NCBI GenBank assembly: GCA_903914985.1
Contig: CAIWRE010000357.1
Coordinates: 1-5,856 of the forward strand
Source: an uncultured beta proteobacterium
GTDB taxonomy: Bacteria; Pseudomonadota; Gammaproteobacteria; Burkholderiales; Burkholderiaceae_C
Length of the DNA: 5,856 bases
Reading direction: 5' to 3'
Positions 1 to 4,983 of the stretch are shown piece after piece. How positions within the stretch are numbered: position 1 is the stretch's first letter; each line of letters begins with the position of its first letter. Under the pieces are notes generated by a model that was not told the origin of the DNA, did no database searches, and saw nothing but the letters and a program-made list of their open reading frames with translations. Both the position numbers and the translations under genes were made by a program.

Positions 1-348
1 AGTTCCTATGTGGCCACACCCGGTGACACGATTGGCAAAATCCAGCCGCGCGTGCCCCAGTGGCGGGCTGTCGCCTTGGCCAATTACCGCTGGGACGCGC
101 AGTTGAGCACCTCGCTGGGTGTGCGCTACAGCGGTGACCAGTTCTCGACCTTGGACAATTCCGACGTCAACGGCTTTGCCTACACCGCCGCCAGCCGGTT
201 CACGGTGCTGGACCTGCGCGCCCGGTATGCGATTCAGCCCAAACTCGTTGCGGCGCTCGGCATCGACAACCTGACGAACACCGAATACTGGAACTACCAC
301 CAATATCCCGGGCGCACCTTGGTGGCGGAGCTGAAGTACGACTTCTAA
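1..348 (+). CDS. TonB-dependent outer-membrane receptor, C-terminal fragment
   Basis: This is the 3' end of a gene that starts outside the window; the reading frame is open from base 1 and gives 115 residues up to the TAA stop. The sequence alternates polar and aromatic/hydrophobic residues, as in antiparallel strands of an outer-membrane barrel (for example LSTSLGVRYSGDQF and KLVAALGIDNLTN). It ends with the typical last strands of a TonB-dependent receptor: a D-N-L-T-N-T-E-Y motif, then YPGRTLVAELKYDF with the terminal phenylalanine that the BAM complex recognises. Such receptors import siderophores, cobalamin or other scarce ligands using TonB-ExbBD energy. The plug domain and ligand-determining loops lie outside the window, so the substrate cannot be told. 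An in-frame GTG at base 10 is internal, not a start. The gene converges on the deaminase gene, with a hairpin between their ends. Confidence 0.9.
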   Translation, partial: SSYVATPGDTIGKIQPRVPQWRAVALANYRWDAQLSTSLGVRYSGDQFSTLDNSDVNGFAYTAASRFTVLDLRARYAIQPKLVAALGIDNLTNTEYWNYHQYPGRTLVAELKYDF

Positions 349-360
349 GGCGTGACGCGT

Positions 361-386
361 GTGTTTCAGGCAGCAGCCTGAAACAC
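361..386. terminator. Hairpin between convergent genes, probable bidirectional terminator
   Basis: The arms GTGTTTCAGGC (361-371) and GCCTGAAACAC (376-386) pair perfectly over 11 bp around a 4-nt loop. The hairpin begins 12 nt after the stop of the receptor gene and contains the last codons and TGA stop (368-366) of the convergent deaminase gene. Position and symmetry fit a terminator shared by both transcripts. No T-tract follows on either strand, so a classical intrinsic terminator is not proven; it could also act as a 3'-end stabilising stem or need Rho. Confidence 0.55.
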
Positions 387-1406
387 CGCATCTAACTGCG
401 CCATCCAAGCCGCCTTCTGCGCGTCGCTGGCAAAGCTGGCTTCAAAGCTGTTGCGCGCGAGCTGCCAGGCGTCCTGCACGGTCAGCTCGGGCAGGGCCGC
501 AAAAGTCGCTTCAAAGTTGGTCAGCAAATAGCCACCAAAGTAGGCCGGATCGTCGGAGTTGAGGGTGATGCACAGGCCCTGGTGCAAGAGCGTGGCCAGG
601 TTGTGCTGCGCCATGGTGTCGAACACGCACAGCTTGACGTTGGACAGCGGGCACACGGTCAGCGGCATGCGGCTCTGTTTTAAGCGTTGCACCAGCGCCG
701 GGTCTTCGCTGCAGCGCACGCCGTGGTCAATGCGCTCCACCTGCAGTACGTCCAGCGCGCTGTGGATGTAGGCCGGTGGGCCTTCCTCGCCCGCGTGGGC
801 CACCACATGCAAGCCCAGCGCGCGGCACTGGGCAAACACGGTGGCAAATTTTTCGGGCGGATTGCCCCGCTCGCCCGAGTCCAAGCCGACGCCCACAAAA
901 TGTTCGCGGTAGGGCAGCGCGGCTTGCAAAGTCTCGATGGCAGATGCCTCGGACAAGTGCCGCAGGAAGCACAAGATCAAACTGGCGCTGATGCCGTACT
1001 GCGCCTTGGCATCCGCGCAGGCGCGCGACAACCCGCCGATAACAGCACCCATGGACACGCCGCGCTCGGTGTGCGTTTGGGGATCAAAAAACAGCTCGGC
1101 GTGCACCACATTGTCCGCCTGGGCGCGCGCAAAATAGGCCATGGCCATGGCATGAAAGTCGTCTTCCTTGATCAGCACCGAGGCCCCGGCGTAGTACAGG
1201 TCCAAAAAGCTTTGCAGGTCGGTAAACGCGTAGGCGGCGCGCAGGGCTTCCACACTGGGGTATGACAGCGATATGCCGTTCTTGCGCGCCAGGGCAAAAA
1301 TCAACTCGGGCTCCAGTGAGCCTTCGATGTGTATGTGCAGCTCGGCTTTGGGCATGCGCGCCAGCAGTGCGGGCAGATGGTTGCGGGTGAGGTGAGAGAA
1401 GTCCAT
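366..1406 (-). CDS. Adenine deaminase (adenosine deaminase family, type 2 adenine deaminase subfamily)
   Basis: This 346-residue cytosolic zinc enzyme most likely converts adenine to hypoxanthine and ammonia in purine salvage. Visible active-site elements in order are KAELHIHIEGSLEP with zinc ligands H24 and H26, HAGEEG with H204 and catalytic E207, RIDHGVRC with H228, CPLSNVKLCVF, and NSDDPAYFGGY with D285 and D286. The segment GLDSGERGNPPEKF (174-187) and the stretch HAGEEGPPAYIHSALD are, to my knowledge, typical of bacterial and fungal adenine deaminases (Aah1 type) rather than true adenosine deaminases. Automated annotation may still call it adenosine deaminase (add). The frame stays open upstream to 1577, but that part lies inside the preceding gene; ATG 1406 sits next to the conserved N-terminus and 10 nt after the upstream stop. 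No strong Shine-Dalgarno is visible, so translational coupling is likely. Family is certain; substrate preference is inferred. Confidence 0.93.
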   Translation of the reverse strand: MDFSHLTRNHLPALLARMPKAELHIHIEGSLEPELIFALARKNGISLSYPSVEALRAAYAFTDLQSFLDLYYAGASVLIKEDDFHAMAMAYFARAQADNVVHAELFFDPQTHTERGVSMGAVIGGLSRACADAKAQYGISASLILCFLRHLSEASAIETLQAALPYREHFVGVGLDSGERGNPPEKFATVFAQCRALGLHVVAHAGEEGPPAYIHSALDVLQVERIDHGVRCSEDPALVQRLKQSRMPLTVCPLSNVKLCVFDTMAQHNLATLLHQGLCITLNSDDPAYFGGYLLTNFEATFAALPELTVQDAWQLARNSFEASFASDAQKAAWMAQLDAVFQAAA

Positions 1407-1416
1407 GGCGAGTCGC

Positions 1417-2367
1417 TTAAGGTTTGTAGGGATCAATGATGCCGGCGTCGCGGGGCAAGCCCCCTTTGCCGATTTGGGCCAGATGCACCTCCACCTTGCG
1501 CACCCCGGTTTTGTCCAATTCCATGCGCAAGGCCCAGCCGCGGTTGTTGACGGGGTCTGAGAATCCGTCAAATACAAAGTTGCCCAGGCTGTAAAAAACC
1601 GGCTTGCCTTTGTAGCGTTGCGTGTCCTGCACCTGGTGCGGGTGGCCGCCGATCACCGCGTCGGCACCGGCGTCGATCATCACCCGCGCCAATTGCCGCT
1701 GGCGGGCGTTGGACACCGGGTCTTCCCAGCCCCAGTGCATGATGGGAATCACCACATCCGCCTTCCAGCGGTTGCGCGCGGCCTGGATGTCCCGTACCAC
1801 CTGCGCGTCCTCGCTCCAGGCCACTCCGGGTCTGTCAGTGTCGGCCTCAAAGCTGCGGGGCTGGAACTCGTCGTAGCCCAAGAAGGCCACCCGCAGGCCT
1901 TTGCGCTCCACGATCCACGGCGTGTGCGCCTCGGTCAGGTTCATGCCGCCGCCATACACGCCCAGTCCGGCGGCTTTCAAAAAGCCCAGCATTTGCGCAA
2001 AGGCTTGCGGGCCGTAGTCGCCCGAATGGTTGTTGGCAACACCCACCGCGTCGAAATGGCGTTTCAGGTAGTTCAGGGTGCTGGGCGGCACGCGAAACAC
2101 ATTGGGCTTGTCGTCCTCGGGGCTGCCGACGGTGGCGACCACGCACTCCAAGTTGCCCACGCGAATGTCAGCCTCGCGGAACAGCTTGGCAAACCCTGCG
2201 AAGGGGTCGCGGCCCCGGCGCATGGCTTGGATGGGTCCGTCCTCCAGCATGATGTCACCGACCACGACCAGCGAAACCGTATCTTTGCCCGGCGTTTCAG
2301 CGTGCAGCGTGGCGCTTGCCAACACCCACAGCCCAACGGCGAGCCATTTCCGGATCAGCGTGTTCAT
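1417..2367 (-). CDS. CapA/PgsA-family metallophosphatase, secreted
   Basis: The 316-residue product begins with a Sec signal peptide (about 1-23: two basic residues, a hydrophobic core, then LHA-E), so it should act in the periplasm. The remainder is a CapA-type metallophosphoesterase-like domain with its characteristic motif series: GDIMLED (GD at 37-38), GNLE (71-74), ANNH (111-114), IMHWGWE (H211), GGHPHQVQ (240-247) and YSLGNFVFD (259-267). These residues form the di-metal site in the family. Members are named after capsule and poly-gamma-glutamate synthesis proteins, but most bacterial ones, including this, have no capsule genes beside them, and the substrate is unknown. The start ATG (2367-2365) overlaps the upstream TGA as ATGA. 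It has a very good Shine-Dalgarno GGAGGT (2379-2374) at 6 nt, lying inside the upstream gene. It is the middle gene of the minus-strand cluster. Confidence 0.92.
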   Translation of the reverse strand: MNTLIRKWLAVGLWVLASATLHAETPGKDTVSLVVVGDIMLEDGPIQAMRRGRDPFAGFAKLFREADIRVGNLECVVATVGSPEDDKPNVFRVPPSTLNYLKRHFDAVGVANNHSGDYGPQAFAQMLGFLKAAGLGVYGGGMNLTEAHTPWIVERKGLRVAFLGYDEFQPRSFEADTDRPGVAWSEDAQVVRDIQAARNRWKADVVIPIMHWGWEDPVSNARQRQLARVMIDAGADAVIGGHPHQVQDTQRYKGKPVFYSLGNFVFDGFSDPVNNRGWALRMELDKTGVRKVEVHLAQIGKGGLPRDAGIIDPYKP

Positions 2368-2798
2368 GGCGACACCTCCACCAACGCACAGCGGTACTGC
2401 AGCTCTTTGCCCAACAGCGGCGAATACAGTGAAACGCGCCCGGTCAAGGCGTCAGGCGCCGGATTGCGCAATGCCACAGGCTGCAGGTACTGGAGGTGCT
2501 GCATGACTATGGGCTGACGCCGGGTGTTGTAGTAGAGGTACATATTCACGCTTTCAATCGGGGTGCCGGCTTGGCCGGGCGCGGCGGCCAGCACGATGGC
2601 CTTGATCCGAAACCGGTTGCCCACAGGCACCGCCGCCACTGTGTAGGGGTCGGTCGCAGGGTTGAAGGTGCGGTAATGCGTCTCGGAATTGACCTCAAAA
2701 GTGCATTGCAGTTCCGTTCCGGCTTGGGCCGAAACCATACCAAGCCACATCAGCAAAAAGGCAATAGTCGCAAACAAACGGCGTGGACAATGCTTCAC
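2364..2798 (-). CDS. Secreted protein of unknown function, first gene of the cluster
   Basis: I do not recognise a family. With the GTG start at 2798 the product has 144 residues and opens with a classic Sec signal peptide: a basic n-region (MKHCPRR), a hydrophobic core (LFATIAFLLMWLGMV), then SAQA with likely cleavage after residue 26. The mature part, about 118 residues, looks beta-rich and has just two cysteines (C32 and C137), near its two ends, which could form one disulfide in the periplasm. The GTG has GGAG (2810-2807) at 8 nt. An upstream in-frame ATG at 2900 would add 34 residues ahead of the signal peptide, so I prefer the GTG. The stop overlaps the start of the CapA-family gene, so the two exported proteins are co-translated and may share a periplasmic role; that is inference. 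Confidence 0.75.
   Translation of the reverse strand: MKHCPRRLFATIAFLLMWLGMVSAQAGTELQCTFEVNSETHYRTFNPATDPYTVAAVPVGNRFRIKAIVLAAAPGQAGTPIESVNMYLYYNTRRQPIVMQHLQYLQPVALRNPAPDALTGRVSLYSPLLGKELQYRCALVEVSP
2374..2379 (-). promoter_or_regulatory. Strong Shine-Dalgarno of the CapA-family gene
   Basis: GGAGGT on the minus strand lies 6 nt before the ATG at 2367. It is embedded in the last codons of the upstream gene, whose stop overlaps this start (ATGA). This fixes the CapA start and supports coupled translation of the two genes. Confidence 0.75.
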
Positions 2799-2806
2799 GG
2801 CCAGGT

Positions 2807-2810
2807 CTCC
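2807..2810 (-). promoter_or_regulatory. Ribosome binding site that decides a GTG start
   Basis: GGAG on the minus strand lies 8 nt upstream of GTG 2798. It places the start directly before the signal peptide, instead of at the ATG at 2900, which has only a weak GAG upstream. Confidence 0.55.
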
Positions 2811-2943
2811 AGGGTAGGGTGCAGGCCTCAGTTTATGCGCACAGGCCACGGGGCAGATCATCTTCAAAGTGGAGTTGAATGACGGATCCGGGGTTGGCAT
2901 GGCATTTGCTCGTAAGGCACGCAGCTAGTTTTTTCTAGTCCCA

Positions 2944-2959
2944 AGTCAACTTTTTGACA
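2944..2959. promoter_or_regulatory. Divergent promoter region with back-to-back TTGAC elements
   Basis: Between the minus-strand operon and the plus-strand FimV-like gene, a perfect TTGACA (2954-2959, plus) and a TTGACT (2949-2944, minus) point away from each other with 4 nt between. They resemble -35 hexamers for the two divergent genes, but the matching -10 positions are poor on both strands (TACCGA at 2976-2981 on plus, TAGCTG on minus). The inner part is also an inverted repeat (GTCAA-4 nt-TTGAC), so a regulator site is an alternative reading. Confidence 0.35.
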
Positions 2960-2995
2960 CTCGCAGCGACCCGACTACCGAACCGAAAGACCGCC

Positions 2996-3739
2996 ATGCC
3001 CGCTTTGACAAACGCCCATGCCTGTTTGCCCCGCACAATGCACCGCGCACTGTGCGCCTTGGGCTTGTGGGCCCTCAGTTCTTGGGCACTTGCTGCGACT
3101 CCCATGGGACCGGTCGCCATGGCTCCAAGTGCACTGGCCGGCTTGGGTTCAAGCCACACCTACACTCCCGCTACGGGCGAAACCCTGTCGCGCATCGTGG
3201 CAAAGACGCTTCCGAACAGCCCGCTCAACGCTGAACTGCTCGCGCAGGCCTTTGTGAGCTTGAATCCCCAGGCATTCAGTACCGACGGGAAAAGCCGCAC
3301 TTTGACCGCAGCGGCCCTGAAGGTACCCAACCACAACCAGCTGGTTCAGCTGGTGCTGGCCAAGAATGAAGCAGCGCGCCCCGCAGTATTGGCTGCTTTG
3401 TCGATCGCGGATGCCAAAACGCCGGCACTGTTGCCGAGCCGCGCTGTAGAAAAACGAGAAAACTGGGTGCGCTATGCAGGCGGTCCGGTCAAAGCTCCCA
3501 TGAATTTCGATGGCAGTGCCGAAGAACGCAAAACCTGGGTGCGTTACCTCGGAGCAGCTGTTCAGCGGGTTGTGAGCGGTACGCCACTGGCTGAAACCCT
3601 GCAGTGGGTGCACTACCCCCGCGTGGCGACCGCCACGACGCCTGCGGCGCCCCAGGCTGGCGCCGACACGCGCAACTGGGTGCGCTATACCGCAGGTCGC
3701 AGCTACCCTGCGCAGCAATTGGCACAGTTGTTTGACTGA
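2996..3739 (+). CDS. Secreted FimV/LysM-like protein with four WVRY-type repeats
   Basis: The 247-residue product has a signal peptide with an extended n-region; its hydrophobic part is about residues 16-33, ending ALA-AT. Residues about 52-116 resemble the N-terminal region of FimV-like proteins: YTPATGETLSRIVAKTLPNS, then a helix ending in SLNPQAF, then LTAAALKVPNHNQL, matching the family pattern of a NPdAF segment followed by a L-x-AG-x-L-x-VP turn. FimV-type proteins bind peptidoglycan and help type IV pilus assembly. The C-terminal part carries WVRY/WVHY at residues 157, 181, 204 and 228. There is no membrane segment or long acidic region as in full-size FimV, so this is a short relative or a distinct protein. 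ATG 2996 follows a weak GAAAG; ATG 3038, right at the signal peptide, and TTG 2954 are alternatives. It ends 3 nt from the convergent pilin gene. The FimV link is inference from pattern and context. Confidence 0.72.
   Translation: MPALTNAHACLPRTMHRALCALGLWALSSWALAATPMGPVAMAPSALAGLGSSHTYTPATGETLSRIVAKTLPNSPLNAELLAQAFVSLNPQAFSTDGKSRTLTAAALKVPNHNQLVQLVLAKNEAARPAVLAALSIADAKTPALLPSRAVEKRENWVRYAGGPVKAPMNFDGSAEERKTWVRYLGAAVQRVVSGTPLAETLQWVHYPRVATATTPAAPQAGADTRNWVRYTAGRSYPAQQLAQLFD
3464..3688 (+). repeat. Four degenerate WV(R/H)Y protein repeats
   Basis: Codons for W-V-R/H-Y start at 3464, 3536, 3605 and 3677, giving periods of 24, 23 and 24 residues. Three copies are preceded by a charged residue pair and N or T (RENWVRY, RKTWVRY, TRNWVRY) and followed by a small or glycine-rich turn. 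The third, LQWVHY, is the most diverged. The DNA is less conserved than the protein, so this is a selected protein repeat rather than a recent duplication. Confidence 0.75.
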
Positions 3740-3742
3740 GAC

Positions 3743-4162
3743 CTACCAGCAGCTCCCTGCAGGCGTGCGATCTCCCCTTTGATTCACCGTCATCACGTTG
3801 CAAGCCGCATCGGTGGTGGCTTGGGTTCCAATCGCCGACGCCCGTACGCTGAAGGTGCTGGCGGTCGGCGAAGGAATGCTGAAGGAGTACCTGGTAGCCA
3901 GGTCTAATTGGCACTGCTGCGATGCAGCAGGCAACGCGCCACTGGCATAGCTCATATTGGTGGTGTACACCCTTTCCATGTACTGGGCCTGCTCCATCAG
4001 GCATCCCTGTGCCGCATTACGCCGCCCCTTGGCCACACTGGTGGTGTAGCTGCCATACGCCATGCGCGCCAGCACGCCTGCGATCACGACCACGACAAGC
4101 AACTCGATCAAGGTAAAGCCGCGCTCGCGGTTGAAGTGCAATTTGGTGTGCATAGTGTTCAT
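3743..4162 (-). CDS. pilE: Type IV minor pilin, PilE-like
   Basis: This is a 139-residue prepilin with a 15-residue leader and the type III cleavage/methylation signal RERG-FTLIELL (G15/F16, conserved glutamate at mature +5). Prepilin peptidase PilD would process it at the inner membrane. The hydrophobic helix leads into YTTSVAKGRRNAAQGCLMEQAQYMERVY, close to the R-R-x-x-A-Q-x-x-L-x-x-x-A-Q-x-x-E-R-x-Y pattern of PilE minor pilins. The C-terminus, with T-V-N-Q-R-G-D-R-T-P then CW, gives the usual C-terminal cysteine pair (C121/C138); C54 and C84 are extra. Start ATG 4162 has GGA at 8 nt; the frame is open further upstream to 4243, but that part is not leader-like. The usual neighbours pilV/W/X/Y1 are absent here. 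An Arg at mature +18 in the helix is odd. The symbol rests on the family pattern. Confidence 0.88.
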   Translation of the reverse strand: MNTMHTKLHFNRERGFTLIELLVVVVIAGVLARMAYGSYTTSVAKGRRNAAQGCLMEQAQYMERVYTTNMSYASGALPAASQQCQLDLATRYSFSIPSPTASTFSVRASAIGTQATTDAACNVMTVNQRGDRTPAGSCW

Positions 4163-4233
4163 TTCACATTTCCATGAGTGCCGGCGATCCATGAGTTCAA
4201 CGCGCCAGGCGCGAATACAAGGATATCGCTGGA

Positions 4234-4268
4234 TTGCAAACATATTTGCTTTTTAATTTGTATATTAT
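4234..4268. promoter_or_regulatory. AT-rich divergent promoter region between the two pilin genes
   Basis: The 154-nt gap between the divergent pilin genes contains a sharply AT-rich patch in otherwise GC-rich DNA. On the plus strand TATATT (4261-4266) matches a -10 box at five of six positions, about 50 nt before the fimT-like ATG, but no well-spaced -35 is visible. Next to it lies a small inverted repeat, GCAAA-CATA-TTTGC (4236-4249), a possible operator serving either gene. No sigma-54 GG-N10-GC element with correct spacing was found. Confidence 0.4.
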
Positions 4269-4316
4269 TGCCGAGGGTTTGCCCCTGTTTCCATCGATTT
4301 CATTACTATTGTCCGA

Positions 4317-4898
4317 ATGACCAACCACAGCCTTGATTGCCGAGCCGACCGGGGTATCACCTTGGTGGAAACGATGGTCGCACTCACCATCATGGTTGTG
4401 CTACTGATGGTGGCCGTGCCGGCGTACAGATCGACCATTGAAGGCAATCGCCGCGTCACCTACGCCACTGAGCTGCTGGAAGATTTGACGCTGGCGCGCA
4501 GCGAGGCCATCAAAAGAAACAGGCAGGTGGTGGTGTGCGCATCCTCGACCGGTGCCGCTTGTATTACGACCCCGGGAGGCACGCCCAGCGACTGGCAGGT
4601 TGGCTGGATGACCTATGTCGACATGAATGGCGACGGTGTGTTCAATCCGGGCGAGACTGTTTTGCGGGCCCATCCCGCAGTGAATTTGCCAACGGGGTGG
4701 AGCGCAACACACAATCTCACTCCCTATACCGTCCCATTTCGGCCCACAGGAGAAATTTCCGGGGTCGGTAGTGGCGGATTCAGGATTTGTATCGTTGACA
4801 CTGCCGTGACCTGCAATAACGCTGGGATTGCTAGTGCAACGCGATATTCCAACATTGTGGCGACTGGCGCAGGTCGGCTGCGCATTGAATCCAAATAG
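4317..4898 (+). CDS. fimT: GspH/FimT-family pseudopilin
   Basis: This 193-residue prepilin has a short leader ending in DRG-ITLVE (G13/I14, glutamate at mature +5), a hydrophobic helix to about residue 36 (MVALTIMVVLLMVAVPAY), and a GspH/FimT globular domain. Family hallmarks are the helix LTLARSEAIKRNRQVVVC, the segment SDWQVGWMTYVDMNGDGVFNPGE, a VLRAHPAV strand, FRPTGEISG, and the C-terminal beta segment GGFRICIVD. Members are minor components at the tip of type IV pili (FimT, implicated in DNA uptake in some bacteria) or type II secretion pseudopili (GspH). The neighbouring pilin favours the pilus role. Isoleucine replaces the usual phenylalanine at mature +1, an accepted but uncommon variant. 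DMNGDGVFNPGE (102-113) resembles an EF-hand loop. No Shine-Dalgarno precedes ATG 4317, though the leader length is right. It is transcribed away from the pilE-like gene. Confidence 0.87.
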   Translation: MTNHSLDCRADRGITLVETMVALTIMVVLLMVAVPAYRSTIEGNRRVTYATELLEDLTLARSEAIKRNRQVVVCASSTGAACITTPGGTPSDWQVGWMTYVDMNGDGVFNPGETVLRAHPAVNLPTGWSATHNLTPYTVPFRPTGEISGVGSGGFRICIVDTAVTCNNAGIASATRYSNIVATGAGRLRIESK

Positions 4899-4921
4899 GC
4901 GTTAGCGGCGCCCCGCTCGCC
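4898..4921 (+). terminator. GC-rich hairpin at the end of the fimT-like gene
   Basis: GGCG (4898-4901) pairs with CGCC (4918-4921) and AGCGG (4904-4908) with CCGCT (4913-4917), with a 2-nt bulge (tt) on the 5' side and a 4-nt loop. It starts at the last base of the fimT stop codon. No T-tract follows, so it may be a weak or Rho-assisted terminator, or simply a 3'-protective stem. Confidence 0.4.
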
Positions 4922-4927
4922 CCGGCA

Positions 4928-4975
4928 CCTTGGTGATAATGCGCGTCAATTCAAACGACGCCCCCATCACCAAGG
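4928..4975 (+). promoter_or_regulatory. Nested hairpin covering the Shine-Dalgarno of the cupin gene
   Basis: CCTTGGTGAT (4928-4937) pairs perfectly over 10 bp with ATCACCAAGG (4966-4975). Inside the loop GCGTC (4943-4947) pairs with GACGC (4957-4961) over 9 nt. The 3' arm contains AAGG, the Shine-Dalgarno of the cupin start at 4984, and the 5' arm supplies the complementary CCTT. In mRNA this fold would hide the ribosome binding site, as in RNA thermometers or other translational switches. The same bases could instead be a DNA operator. Confidence 0.5.
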
Positions 4976-4983
4976 AAATGACG

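Noticed and set aside
687..1265. A 192-codon open frame on the plus strand within the deaminase gene
   Set aside because: It is antisense to conserved active-site segments of the deaminase and shows no motif of its own.
1407..1577. N-terminal extension of the deaminase by 57 residues
   Set aside because: The extension overlaps the end of the CapA-family gene in another frame and looks unrelated to the family. ATG 1406 gives the usual length and N-terminus.
1618..2517. A 299-codon open frame on the plus strand, antisense to the CapA-family gene
   Set aside because: It spans a gene with clear family motifs on the other strand plus the end of its neighbour. Its translation is low-complexity (rich in H, V, R, G) with no domain, as expected of a GC-rich antisense shadow.
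3914..3930. Perfect 7-bp inverted repeat CTGCTGC-GAT-GCAGCAG
   Set aside because: It lies inside the PilE-like coding sequence where Ala/Ser/Gln codons (AASQQC) naturally give this symmetry. There is no T-tract and no gene end nearby.
4215..4240. Sigma-54-type promoter before the fimT-like gene (GG ... TTGC)
   Set aside because: The GG and GC are separated by 13 nt rather than 10, so the spacing required for sigma-54 is not met.
4163..4243. Upstream extension of the PilE-like frame by 27 residues
   Set aside because: The extra residues do not resemble a prepilin leader. ATG 4162 has a well-placed GGA and gives a normal 15-residue leader.
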